NCBI GenBank assembly: GCA_033852075.1
Contig: JAWSVC010000010.1
Span: 1 to 64,000 of the forward strand
Reading direction: 5' to 3'
Source: QZLE01 sp033852075
GTDB lineage: Bacteria > Pseudomonadota > Gammaproteobacteria > QZLD01
Length of the DNA stretch: 64,000 bases
Made by a program: the position numbers and the translations under genes. This document shows, in pieces, positions 1 to 6,870 of this stretch. The notes beneath the pieces were generated by a model. It had not been told where the DNA came from, searched no databases, and was given only the letters and a program-made list of their open reading frames with translations. Each line of letters begins with the position of its first letter. The first letter of the stretch is position 1.

Positions 1-536
1 AAGGCTAAAGGCCCTGGCATTTCAAAATCAACAAGCTGTAATAACTCTTCGCCGGTAATCATGCTCACCGGATCACCGGCGGTAGGGGTTTTATCAGCAG
101 AAGGAGAAGCCTTGCCTTGCGTGGTTCCACCCTTGCTGGTGCACTGGTTCTCACCTGATTCTTCTTTCTTTACCTTCTTCTTGGCTTGTTTTTTTGGTTT
201 AACGGCCTCGATTACAGCCTCAGTATAATCAAATTCTGGAGCAGGATTCTTATAATCTTCTTTCTCTTTTACTGTGATATTGCCATTGAGTAGAGCTGTA
301 ATTATATAGCCAATAGAACGCTGTGAAATTTGTTCATGACAATTTATTAGTTTTAAAACGTCTTTTAACGAACCAGATGAAGCAGGTGCTGTATTGGTTT
401 GGATATGAGTAAGTAGCTGTTTAAAAAACTCAGCAGGTTTATTGTGGGTAGCACCAAATGAGGACGAAAGTTCAAAGATGAACGTCCTATTATGTTTGGT
501 TGTGATCTTAACCGAGTTATTATTAACAGTATCCAT
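1..536 (-). CDS. Rhs-family protein, N-terminal part (runs off the window)
   Basis: This reading frame starts with ATG at 536 and stays open to base 1, so only the first 178 residues are visible. Residues about 1-105 form a domain I do not recognise. A lysine-rich linker (about 113-123) and a low-complexity stretch follow. The visible part ends in GDPVSMITGEELLQLVDFEM and PGPLAL, which matches the start of the Rhs/YD-repeat core (GDPV..VTGE......DF.LPGPL). Rhs proteins usually encapsulate a C-terminal toxin and are often delivered by T6SS, which fits the T6SS 5 kb away. No PAAR domain is seen in the visible part. The repeats, toxin and immunity gene would lie beyond the left edge. No good Shine-Dalgarno was found, but an in-frame stop lies a few codons upstream of the ATG. 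Confidence 0.78.
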   Translation of the reverse strand, partial: MDTVNNNSVKITTKHNRTFIFELSSSFGATHNKPAEFFKQLLTHIQTNTAPASSGSLKDVLKLINCHEQISQRSIGYIITALLNGNITVKEKEDYKNPAPEFDYTEAVIEAVKPKKQAKKKVKKEESGENQCTSKGGTTQGKASPSADKTPTAGDPVSMITGEELLQLVDFEMPGPLA

Positions 537-784
537 ATTGCTGATTGCAAATTCACTTATAGTTATCTAAAAAGCCATTGAAAGTATAAGACTTTTACCC
601 CAGTTTTCCTATCTGTCTAGGAATTGAGGAATATAGCAATATCTCTATATTTACTATATTCGTCAATGCAAAGTACAATTCTACAGAAAAACGCCATAAA
701 ATCAATGGTAGGGTGTGTTATGTTGAAAACGTTTTGCTATATTTAAGGGATAACAATGACTTTTTAAACCCTAGGAGAGAATGG
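537..784. other. Divergent intergenic region between rhs and lipase
   Basis: An AT-rich gap that must carry the start signals for both divergent genes. An AGGAGAG Shine-Dalgarno at 773-779 serves the lipase start at 785. I see no strong -35/-10 pair or operator. Confidence 0.4.
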
Positions 785-1669
785 ATGCGTTGTGTAAAGC
801 TGGATAACTGGTCGCAAATGGCTCCTCCATATGATGATTATGAATTTTTCATGAATCATGATGAGTTTCCGTTTGAAGATTTTGAAAGTGGATTCAGTCA
901 TATAAATGCATGGTGGTGCGCAGAAGCATCTGTGTTGTCTTATTCGGATAAAGACAAGGTTCAGGCAGAGTTTAAAAAGACCGGTTTTGATCAGTTCGAA
1001 CATATTGAAACAAAAACAGTAGATTGTTTTGTGGTAAGTGATGGCGCAATTGTTTTTGTTATTTTCCGAGGATCTGAACTAAGGCCGCAGCCCGGAGAAG
1101 GCGGTTTCAAAAAAGTAATTGCAGATTGGTCAACCAATCTTAATTTTAAACTAGTTGAATGGGAAACTGGGGGCAGGGTGCATAGCGGATTTAAGAATGC
1201 CCTTGATGAGATTTGGCCAAAGCTATTACATGTACTAAAGCCATATAAGAATCATTATATATGGTTTACTGGACACAGCTTGGGTGCTGCCTTAGCTACT
1301 CTAGCGGCAAAAAGGATTGGTTGTGCATCTGGGTGTTATTGCTTTGGGTCGCCAAGGGTAGGTGATCTGCAGTTCAGAGATGATTTTAATGTAAAGAATT
1401 TTTGCCGTATTACCCACAATACAGATGTGGTTCACTATTTGCCTTTCTTTGAGGATTATCATCATGTTGGGCATGAGCAACGAATTACCAAAGCATCTAT
1501 CGATCATCATGATACAGATCAGGAAAAGTTAGATATAAAAGGGATTAAAGCAGCTCTTTCATTTAATGATAATCCTGTTCCGCAGTGTATCTATGACCAT
1601 GTGCCTCTGCATTATTCGATCTTTTTTTGGAATTCGATTAATAATCAGCTTGGTTATAGAGGGGTTTAA
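785..1669 (+). CDS. Class 3 lipase (alpha/beta hydrolase)
   Basis: Predicted class 3 (fungal-type) lipase of 294 residues that would hydrolyse ester bonds of acylglycerols or phospholipids. The nucleophile elbow GHSLGAALA places the catalytic Ser at about residue 165. The following GSPRVG block is typical of the family. Asp in NTDVVHYLPF (about 214) and His in YDHVPLHYS (about 272) complete a plausible triad, and VIFRGSE is the oxyanion-side strand. I chose ATG 785 because AGGAGAG lies 5 nt upstream. An in-frame GTG at 713 would give 318 residues but lacks such a site. There is no signal peptide. It lies divergent to an Rhs gene and close to a T6SS, so it could be a T6SS lipase effector, but nothing in the sequence proves delivery. 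Confidence 0.8.
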   Translation: MRCVKLDNWSQMAPPYDDYEFFMNHDEFPFEDFESGFSHINAWWCAEASVLSYSDKDKVQAEFKKTGFDQFEHIETKTVDCFVVSDGAIVFVIFRGSELRPQPGEGGFKKVIADWSTNLNFKLVEWETGGRVHSGFKNALDEIWPKLLHVLKPYKNHYIWFTGHSLGAALATLAAKRIGCASGCYCFGSPRVGDLQFRDDFNVKNFCRITHNTDVVHYLPFFEDYHHVGHEQRITKASIDHHDTDQEKLDIKGIKAALSFNDNPVPQCIYDHVPLHYSIFFWNSINNQLGYRGV

Positions 1670-1682
1670 TCCGGATCTATTT

Positions 1683-1740
1683 TTCCAATATCTGTGTTGC
1701 AATTCGCTAAAAAATGAGTCGCGCACTTATGTGTGCGGCT
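1683..1740 (+). repeat. 3'-end foldback element, truncated copy
   Basis: It contains TCTGTGTTG, CAATTCGCTAAAAA, ATGAGTCG and a CGCAC/GTGCG hairpin, matching the left half of the elements at 36121-36212 and 39011-39103. The right half is missing and the sequence runs directly into a partial copy of the 204-bp MITE. It begins 14 nt after the lipase stop codon, in the same orientation relative to the gene as the other two copies. Confidence 0.7.
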
Positions 1741-1848
1741 CTCCTGAGCGTAGCCGAAGGGTCAAGAAAAATTTAATAGAATCAATGAGATTTCGGCTAC
1801 GCTCAGCCATCTTGATTCTATTAAATTACTTTCCCTAGACACTACTGG
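1741..1848 (-). repeat. 204-bp MITE family, partial copy
   Basis: It carries the internal arms CTGAGCGTAGCCGAAG and CTTCGGCTACGCTCAG and one degenerate terminal repeat ending in GACACTACTGG. The other terminus is absent at the junction with the preceding foldback element. Orientation is the same as the copy at 2656-2859. Confidence 0.75.
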
Positions 1849-1873
1849 GACTAAGACGGCATGGTGTCGGTGG

Positions 1874-2524
1874 TTATTTAGACTTTCGCTCTTTAGTCAT
1901 CTGCGAAGGTGAGGCTGGTAAACTCTTTACCTTTGGTAAAGATATCTTGTAATGCATTGCTAAAAATCTGATTACGATGGTGATAATAGTGCATGCCATT
2001 AGGCGTGCGACCTGATTATCGGTGAATGACTGGACAATTAGAAAGCTTGCACCACCAAGTAGTGCTGCGGAGGCGTAAAAGTCTGATGTCAGGATTGCTG
2101 GGATTTCACTTACCAAAATATCTCTTATTACCCCTCCTCCGGTTGCTGTTAATGCTGCCATAAGCATAACCCCCACTGGTCCCATGCCTGCTGCAGCAGC
2201 TTTGGAGGCGCCAATTGCCGCAAATACACCAAGTCCAATGGCATCAGCGTACATGACGATATTCCAGCGGCGCGCGATTCTATTAGTAGCTACAAAGGAG
2301 CAGAGGGCCGCTATTATGCAGGTAATTACGTATTTCTGGTCTGCAATTGCAAGTGGTGGGTTTTGCCCGAGCATAATGTCACGAATGATACCGCCTCCAA
2401 CGCCTGTGGAAACCGCTAGTACAGTTACTCCCAGCAGGTCGAGCTCGTATTTTACTGCGCGAAATGCGCCGGATATGGCGAATACGAAGGTTCCGAATAT
2501 GTCGAGGATTTCGATGAATAGCAT
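1874..2524 (-). CDS. TRIC / UPF0126-family membrane protein (YicG-like)
   Basis: A 216-residue integral membrane protein of the bacterial TRIC (trimeric intracellular cation channel) family, formerly UPF0126, as in E. coli YicG and YadS. It shows two similar halves of three hydrophobic helices each. Each half contains the family pattern of a glycine-rich helix followed by a charged IRDI motif: GVGGGIIRDIMLG near residue 41 and ATGGGVIRDILV near 126. The second half ends in a basic tail. Members conduct small cations or have been linked to glycine-related transport; the substrate here is unknown. The gene stands alone between repeat clusters, with no operon partners. Confidence 0.88.
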   Translation of the reverse strand: MLFIEILDIFGTFVFAISGAFRAVKYELDLLGVTVLAVSTGVGGGIIRDIMLGQNPPLAIADQKYVITCIIAALCSFVATNRIARRWNIVMYADAIGLGVFAAIGASKAAAAGMGPVGVMLMAALTATGGGVIRDILVSEIPAILTSDFYASAALLGGASFLIVQSFTDNQVARLMACTIITIVIRFLAMHYKISLPKVKSLPASPSQMTKERKSK

Positions 2525-2578
2525 TGGTTGATTCCGGGGTTATGAATTATCGATTTTACCAGAAATAAAACTATCGTC

Positions 2579-2599
2579 ATCCCCAACTTGATTGGGGAT
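2579..2599. repeat. REP-like hairpin (CGTCATCCCC type)
   Basis: Perfect 8-bp arms ATCCCCAA and TTGGGGAT around CTTGA, preceded by CGTC. It belongs to the same short repeat type (GTCATCCC..ACTTGAT) found at 51405-51422 and at 47667-47684 (reverse orientation), where it abuts MITE ends. Confidence 0.7.
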
Positions 2600-2655
2600 C
2601 TCTTGAATATATTATTTAGCTATGAACATGATTGTTGAGATTCCCAGTCAAGCTG

Positions 2656-2859
2656 CACTGCTATCCTGGAAAAAGTCTTGTCGATCATTGGAAAGCTATA
2701 CGGGAAGGTTTATTAGGGATATAAAAGGATATCTGAAGCTCAAATTTTTCAAGCTCCCTGAGCGTAGTCGAAGGGTCAAGAAAAATTAATCGAATCATTG
2801 AGACTTCGGCTACGCTCAGCCATCTTGATTCTATTAATTCATTTCCCCGGACACTAATA
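2656..2859 (-). mobile_element. 204-bp MITE-like element, full but diverged copy
   Basis: The element is 204 bp, the same length as the copies at 47464 and 51422 but inverted. Its internal arms are near-perfect (one arm reads GAGCGTAGTCGAAG). Its termini CACTGCTATCCTGG and CCCCGGACACTAATAC are degraded versions of the 19-bp terminal repeat. No open frame inside encodes a transposase, so any mobility would be in trans. Confidence 0.75.
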
Positions 2860-2907
2860 CAGTAAAGCTGGGAATGACAAAGGTTGTGCATGAAATTTGA
2901 TAGTTGC

Positions 2908-2995
2908 GTAGGTTGGTGCTGAGCCTGCGAAGCCCAACACAATTGGCTAAGGTTTGGAGTAAGCGTTGGGCTTCGCAGGCTCAGCGCCAACCTAC
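2908..2995. repeat. Long inverted repeat, GTAGGTTGG/CCAACCTAC type
   Basis: Arms at 2908-2940 and 2963-2995 are about 33 nt and almost perfectly complementary, with a 22-nt spacer. The arm ends are GTAGGTTGGTGCTGAGCCTG and CAGGCTCAGCGCCAACCTAC. The type resembles dispersed palindromes I know from proteobacterial genomes. Only one copy was seen in this window. Confidence 0.75.
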
Positions 2996-3016
2996 ATTAG
3001 ATTAATTCTTTCCAAT

Positions 3017-3043
3017 AAAAAAGGGCCCGCCGTAGCGAGCCCC
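3017..3043 (-). terminator. Rho-independent terminator of the secreted-protein gene
   Basis: On the minus strand an 8-bp GC-rich stem GGGCTCGC/GCGGGCCC closes a TACG tetraloop and is followed by six T. It lies about 30 nt after the stop codon of the gene at 3074-5314. Confidence 0.88.
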
Positions 3044-3073
3044 TTTCTCCTTTTATTTAAGGTTAGGTTGAGA

Positions 3074-5314
3074 CTATGGGCAATTTCCTGTTTCAAATAC
3101 TCCGTCAGAAGTTTCAATTAGGGTTGCAGAACCACCCATGAAGCTATTGCCTAGGTATTCGTCTGAACCAGTGGCATATACTGAATACCATGACTCATAA
3201 GCAACACCCATCGCTATAAGTTGACTGTATGTTCCAGAGTATTCAACGCAGGTTGGTTCTGGCTCAACGACCTCTTCTTCAACAACTACAGTTCTGGTTA
3301 CAGATGCGCTTAAGGCGCCAGAGTCAGTAGCTGTGTAAGTACAGGTGTACGTGCCAGCAATCTGGGTATCAACAGGGCAGTCAACCGCAGGAGTTAGAGT
3401 GCCGTCTTCGGTATCCGTTGCAGTAGCACCTGGGTCAGTCCAGGTAGCACCGAACTCAAGAGTTACCGAAGCAGCGCCATTTAGAGAGATCTGTGGAGCT
3501 GTATTAGTTGGCTCAACAACCTCTTCTTCAACTGTTACTGTTCTAGTTGCTGTGTCGCTTAGGTCACCAGAGTCAGTAGCTGTGTAAGTACAGGTGTATG
3601 TTCCAGCAGTTGCTGTAGATACATTGCAGTTAGCAACAGGAGTTAGAGTGCCGTCTTCAGCGTCAGTTGCAGTAGCACCTGGATCTGTGAAGGTATCACC
3701 TACAGTCAGAGTCATTTCAGCAGCACCGTTCATTGTAACAACTGGGGCGGTGTTAGTTGGCTCAATTGGCTCTTCGGACTGTGTCATGGTTTTAGCTTCA
3801 AGGATCGCGAAGCTGATTAGCATAGCTTCCTGGTCAACCTGAGTAGATACAGGGTTGTCACCTTCTACGTGGATCAGAGTGTTGATCGCATTATCGACGT
3901 CGTTTTCGATGTCAATTTGAACGATATTGAAGTTTAGGCCATTCGCAACAGCAGTTACATCATCATAGCCACTAACGTTACCACCTACTTCAGATGAGTG
4001 AGGACCTTCGTAGATGTTTTCATAGTATGCTACAGAGCCAGTACCATTTTTGATCCAGGTGTAGTCTTTACCAGTGTCATGAGGGTATGAGCTTGAACCG
4101 CATTGTGGAACACCTGAATGGCCATACTCGTCACCATCAAGAGCTGCTAGATAAAGTTTGGTATCACCAGTTGCATCGATAGCGTCATGCAGGATCTGGA
4201 TGTCAGTTACAGCCTTGTATGGAATAACTTGGCTTGAGAATGCCTTAGAGGTGCTGGTAGCAAAGTCGTTGTTCCAGCCCCATGCGATACCATCGTAGAT
4301 TGAGATGGTCTTATCTTCACCAGTAGGCATAGAGTAAACCACGATCACTGAGTAAGATGCATTAGCTAGACAGTCGTTGGCAACATCGCCATTGTCATTT
4401 TCGCCTGATGGAGCTGCCCAAACCATACCTGTCATGCCGCTATATGAAGCACCAGTAAAGTCAGCACGCTGTAGTCTGGTTACTGTTACAGGGATAGAGC
4501 CAGTTAGACCAACAAAATTATCTGTTAGTTCTAGGCGGTTATTCCACATAACAATCTTACTGTTTTGTAGTGTGCCAGCAGATGGGAACATCTTCCACCA
4601 TGATGGGATAGATTCACTTTGAGCGCCAACGTTAGCAGATGATGGAGTTAGAGCCCCAAGATCTGTGCTACCAACAGTGATGTTGATTTCGTTGTCCTCA
4701 ATATCAGCAATGCTGTCGAAGCCTAGCTCAGATCCACTTACAGTATCGTCAGTGTCATCTATAGCGCTGCTTTCATCGGTAAGGTAGGCAGAACCGTAGT
4801 AGTTCACATAAGCTGCTTCAACAGTTGCACCTTCTGGGATATCAATATATACAGTGCGAGGAAGACTTAGTTTGTCAGCCTGCATATCTGAACCGATATC
4901 TTCAACAAGGTCAGAACCTGCAACAGCTACGTGGTAGTTTTTGCCAGAGAATTCGGCAACCTTATGTAAGGTGTTTTCCTCGTTCTGGGCAGCTACGTTA
5001 CCAAGGTCTTCATGAACAACAGTTCCGTCAGTTGTTGGATCTTCTGGATCGTCGTCATCACCATTTGTAGGACAAGATGAAGCTGTTTGGAAATATCCGT
5101 CTGAAGTCTCTTGAAGCATGGTTGTATCGCCAGAAAGGCCAATATATTCATCAGAACCATTTGTATAAACGATTGTGCTGTACATTAAAGTAGCACGACC
5201 AGCATTAACATGATTAGAGTTTGTATCTGAACCGCAATAAAGTGCGAAAGCCGAAGAGGCGGTTAGTAGCAAAGGCGCTACCGATAGAGTTTTTGCAATA
5301 TTTATAATTTTCAT
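3074..5314 (-). CDS. Large secreted protein with terminal repeat domains and two Ig-like domains
   Basis: A 746-residue exported protein of unknown function. A signal peptide ends at about residue 24 (LLTASSAFA). A Cys-bounded module of about 57 residues follows, with NHVNAGRA, NGSDEYIGL and ETSDGYF. A related module ends the protein (GSDEYLG, ETSDGVFETGNCP). This module resembles the short domain with HVQAGRA..NGS..GLY found at the C-termini of some extracellular polyhydroxybutyrate depolymerases; that comparison is from memory. The central 400 residues are a beta-rich region I cannot assign. Two tandem Ig-like repeats of the DUF5011/HYR type (NTAPVVTMNGAA, GDTFTDPGATATDAEDGT) precede the C-terminal module. 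No catalytic motif is visible. A paralogue lies at 51739-53931. A structured leader RNA and a strong terminator frame the gene. It is likely an extracellular adhesin or binding protein (inference). Confidence 0.72.
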   Translation of the reverse strand: MKIINIAKTLSVAPLLLTASSAFALYCGSDTNSNHVNAGRATLMYSTIVYTNGSDEYIGLSGDTTMLQETSDGYFQTASSCPTNGDDDDPEDPTTDGTVVHEDLGNVAAQNEENTLHKVAEFSGKNYHVAVAGSDLVEDIGSDMQADKLSLPRTVYIDIPEGATVEAAYVNYYGSAYLTDESSAIDDTDDTVSGSELGFDSIADIEDNEINITVGSTDLGALTPSSANVGAQSESIPSWWKMFPSAGTLQNSKIVMWNNRLELTDNFVGLTGSIPVTVTRLQRADFTGASYSGMTGMVWAAPSGENDNGDVANDCLANASYSVIVVYSMPTGEDKTISIYDGIAWGWNNDFATSTSKAFSSQVIPYKAVTDIQILHDAIDATGDTKLYLAALDGDEYGHSGVPQCGSSSYPHDTGKDYTWIKNGTGSVAYYENIYEGPHSSEVGGNVSGYDDVTAVANGLNFNIVQIDIENDVDNAINTLIHVEGDNPVSTQVDQEAMLISFAILEAKTMTQSEEPIEPTNTAPVVTMNGAAEMTLTVGDTFTDPGATATDAEDGTLTPVANCNVSTATAGTYTCTYTATDSGDLSDTATRTVTVEEEVVEPTNTAPQISLNGAASVTLEFGATWTDPGATATDTEDGTLTPAVDCPVDTQIAGTYTCTYTATDSGALSASVTRTVVVEEEVVEPEPTCVEYSGTYSQLIAMGVAYESWYSVYATGSDEYLGNSFMGGSATLIETSDGVFETGNCP

Positions 5315-5327
5315 CTTTTTAAAAATT

Positions 5328-5475
5328 GGTGACCTTATTCTCTTCAGCCACCAGCTCCCTAAGCTGCGTTAATAATAAATCCATATCTATATTGATATGG
5401 CTATAAACGCCTTCCTTAGTTTGAGATCTACAAAAAATCGCTTCCGTTAGATCTCGTCGTTTCATCCTTGAATAA
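5328..5475 (-). ncRNA. Structured leader RNA, copy 1 (candidate cis-regulatory element)
   Basis: On the minus strand this leader starts TTATTCAAGGATGAAAC and ends 13 nt before the ATG at 5314. Predicted helices: P1 TTATTC (5475-5470) with GAATAA (5340-5335); P2 GAGATCTA with TAGATCTC (5455-5448 with 5430-5423), loop containing AACGGAAGCG; P3 CTAAG/CTTAG plus GCGTT/AACGC with an inner CCATATC/GATATGG hairpin; P4 GGTGGCT with GGTCACC. The P4 arms enclose the 3' strand of P1, so P1 and P4 compete or form a pseudoknot. The copy at 53942-54099 has the same unpaired segments but different, compensating helix bases. I recognise no known riboswitch class. Confidence 0.72.
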
Positions 5476-5826
5476 CATTAGCAAATAACTAATGTGTACG
5501 ATTAGTATCGCTATAAAAACAGGTATTTGGTAGTGAACTGGTTCGCATTTCATTATATTCTGAAATGCGCATGTTGATAGTGTGAATTTGATCAATTTAT
5601 AAGAGAATAAAAGTGTGAACCGGTTGTGTTTTTGAGTGTTTTTAGACGGGAAAAAGCTACCGCTTGTCGTTAGAAAATAGCAGTAAGTGACCGTTGGTCG
5701 GGACCAGTAAATGTTGTTATTGTTTTTCCTATCTGCGGCTTGATTTGCATCCATGCTCAGTCAAACCTAATTTGTACTTCCCTGTGCAACTTACGGAATT
5801 TCTAATAAAAAACTCTAGGGGATATG
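5476..5826 (-). promoter_or_regulatory. Upstream region of the leader RNA with inverted repeat
   Basis: This 351-bp stretch must hold the promoter for the leader and the large secreted-protein gene. It contains one clear inverted repeat, GCATTTCA (5545-5552) and TGAAATGC (5561-5568), with an 8-bp AT-rich spacer that could be an operator. I see no convincing -35/-10 pair and no credible gene. Confidence 0.35.
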
Positions 5827-6855
5827 TTATGAAATGACCACATAAGCTCTATGGATTGTTTCAGATGCTGAGTATATAAAAGATGCATTATTTGTTAGTC
5901 CATACTCTTGGGAATCTGCAGCAGCGGCTACTGAAAAAAGAGCATGTGCGACACCAAGATCACCACAGCTATAGGCGGGTATTACCATGTTGTTTTCTGG
6001 ATCGATCTTTTTATTAAGGGTTTGCATGCAATAACCCCATTCGCTAATCCATTGCGATTCACCATTAAGTGGAGGGTAGGTGTTTCCGATCTCGTATTCC
6101 ATTGCATTTACTGGTTCAATAAATTCAGCGATTTTATCCTTTATATCGTCTTCTTCGTTATCAGTTTCAATATTAGAGCATTTAATATCGATAATAGAAG
6201 GTTTGGATGCTGGGCCCTGCTTGCATATGGTAATAAAAACTGCTCCTTCGGATGGAATCATTCCTTGATTCCCGTCTGGATTACCATTGATCATGATTCT
6301 GTTTTCATCAAGCAATTGCTGAATAATTCTTGGGTCTTGCATTGAATCAACTGCGCCAACAATAGCAATGTCATTATCAGATTGATTTAGATATTCAATG
6401 GCACTATATAGCGCGATAAGGCCAGAAGCGGTGCCAAAAGGAAAGAATCTGCTGTTGGTGGTGTCGATAACCTTGCCACATAGATTGTTTAGCCATGGAA
6501 TAAAAACTTTTTGTTCTTCTTGGGCGGCTGTAGAGTCTTCTTTGGGTAAGCCAAGAAAAACCGGAGTTGCAGATGTAATGCGAATCTTATTGGCGTTATC
6601 GGCAAATGCGCCTTGTGCAATACGCAGCATTCTTTGATATCTGGGGTGCATTCCTGATTTGGCTAGGCTGTCTGGTGCTATTGGCAGTAAGTTATCATCA
6701 ATTTTTGCGGTTAATACCGAGATTTCTTCATCAATATCCACTGTTTTTATTTCAGGCATAGCGCCGTGCAGACGAGCAAAACAAGTGTTGCTATCAGAAC
6801 CAAGAGGGGTTGTGACGCCGTAGGATAATATCTTTATTGGAGAAAAGTCTGACAT
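5827..6855 (-). CDS. Degenerate beta-ketoacyl-synthase-like protein of the T6SS locus
   Basis: A 342-residue protein with the thiolase/ketosynthase fold, similar to proteins that follow TIGR02270 genes at T6SS vgrG loci. The N-terminus (ILSYGVTTPLGSD) resembles the ketosynthase start. The nucleophile region reads PFGTASGLIALYSAIEYL, where ketosynthases have (T/A)CSSG, so the catalytic Cys is absent. The segment YSCGDLGVAHALFSVAAA aligns with the GHT-G..A block, but the His is not there. It is therefore probably a non-catalytic, binding or chaperone-like protein. It ends the vgrG operon, 15 nt after the preceding gene, with an AGGAAA Shine-Dalgarno. Its role is unknown; help with loading an effector on VgrG is an inference. 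Confidence 0.68.
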   Translation of the reverse strand: MSDFSPIKILSYGVTTPLGSDSNTCFARLHGAMPEIKTVDIDEEISVLTAKIDDNLLPIAPDSLAKSGMHPRYQRMLRIAQGAFADNANKIRITSATPVFLGLPKEDSTAAQEEQKVFIPWLNNLCGKVIDTTNSRFFPFGTASGLIALYSAIEYLNQSDNDIAIVGAVDSMQDPRIIQQLLDENRIMINGNPDGNQGMIPSEGAVFITICKQGPASKPSIIDIKCSNIETDNEEDDIKDKIAEFIEPVNAMEYEIGNTYPPLNGESQWISEWGYCMQTLNKKIDPENNMVIPAYSCGDLGVAHALFSVAAAADSQEYGLTNNASFIYSASETIHRAYVVIS

Positions 6856-6870
6856 CTAATTTCCTGTATA

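Larger units (their letters stand above)
2525..3073. other. Repeat-rich intergenic region
   Basis: This 549-bp gap holds a short REP hairpin, a full 204-bp MITE, a long GTAGGTTGG-type inverted repeat and the terminator of the large secreted-protein gene, each listed separately. I found no gene here. Open frames that cross it are made by the repeats. Confidence 0.7.

Noticed and set aside
5328..5475. Leader RNA as a cyclic di-GMP (GEMM) or cobalamin riboswitch
   Set aside because: The conserved cores of these classes as I remember them are absent on both strands; the hammerhead core is also absent.
5428..5754. 108-codon minus-strand frame upstream of the large secreted protein
   Set aside because: It overlaps the structured leader RNA and promoter region, has no ribosome site and no recognisable protein features.
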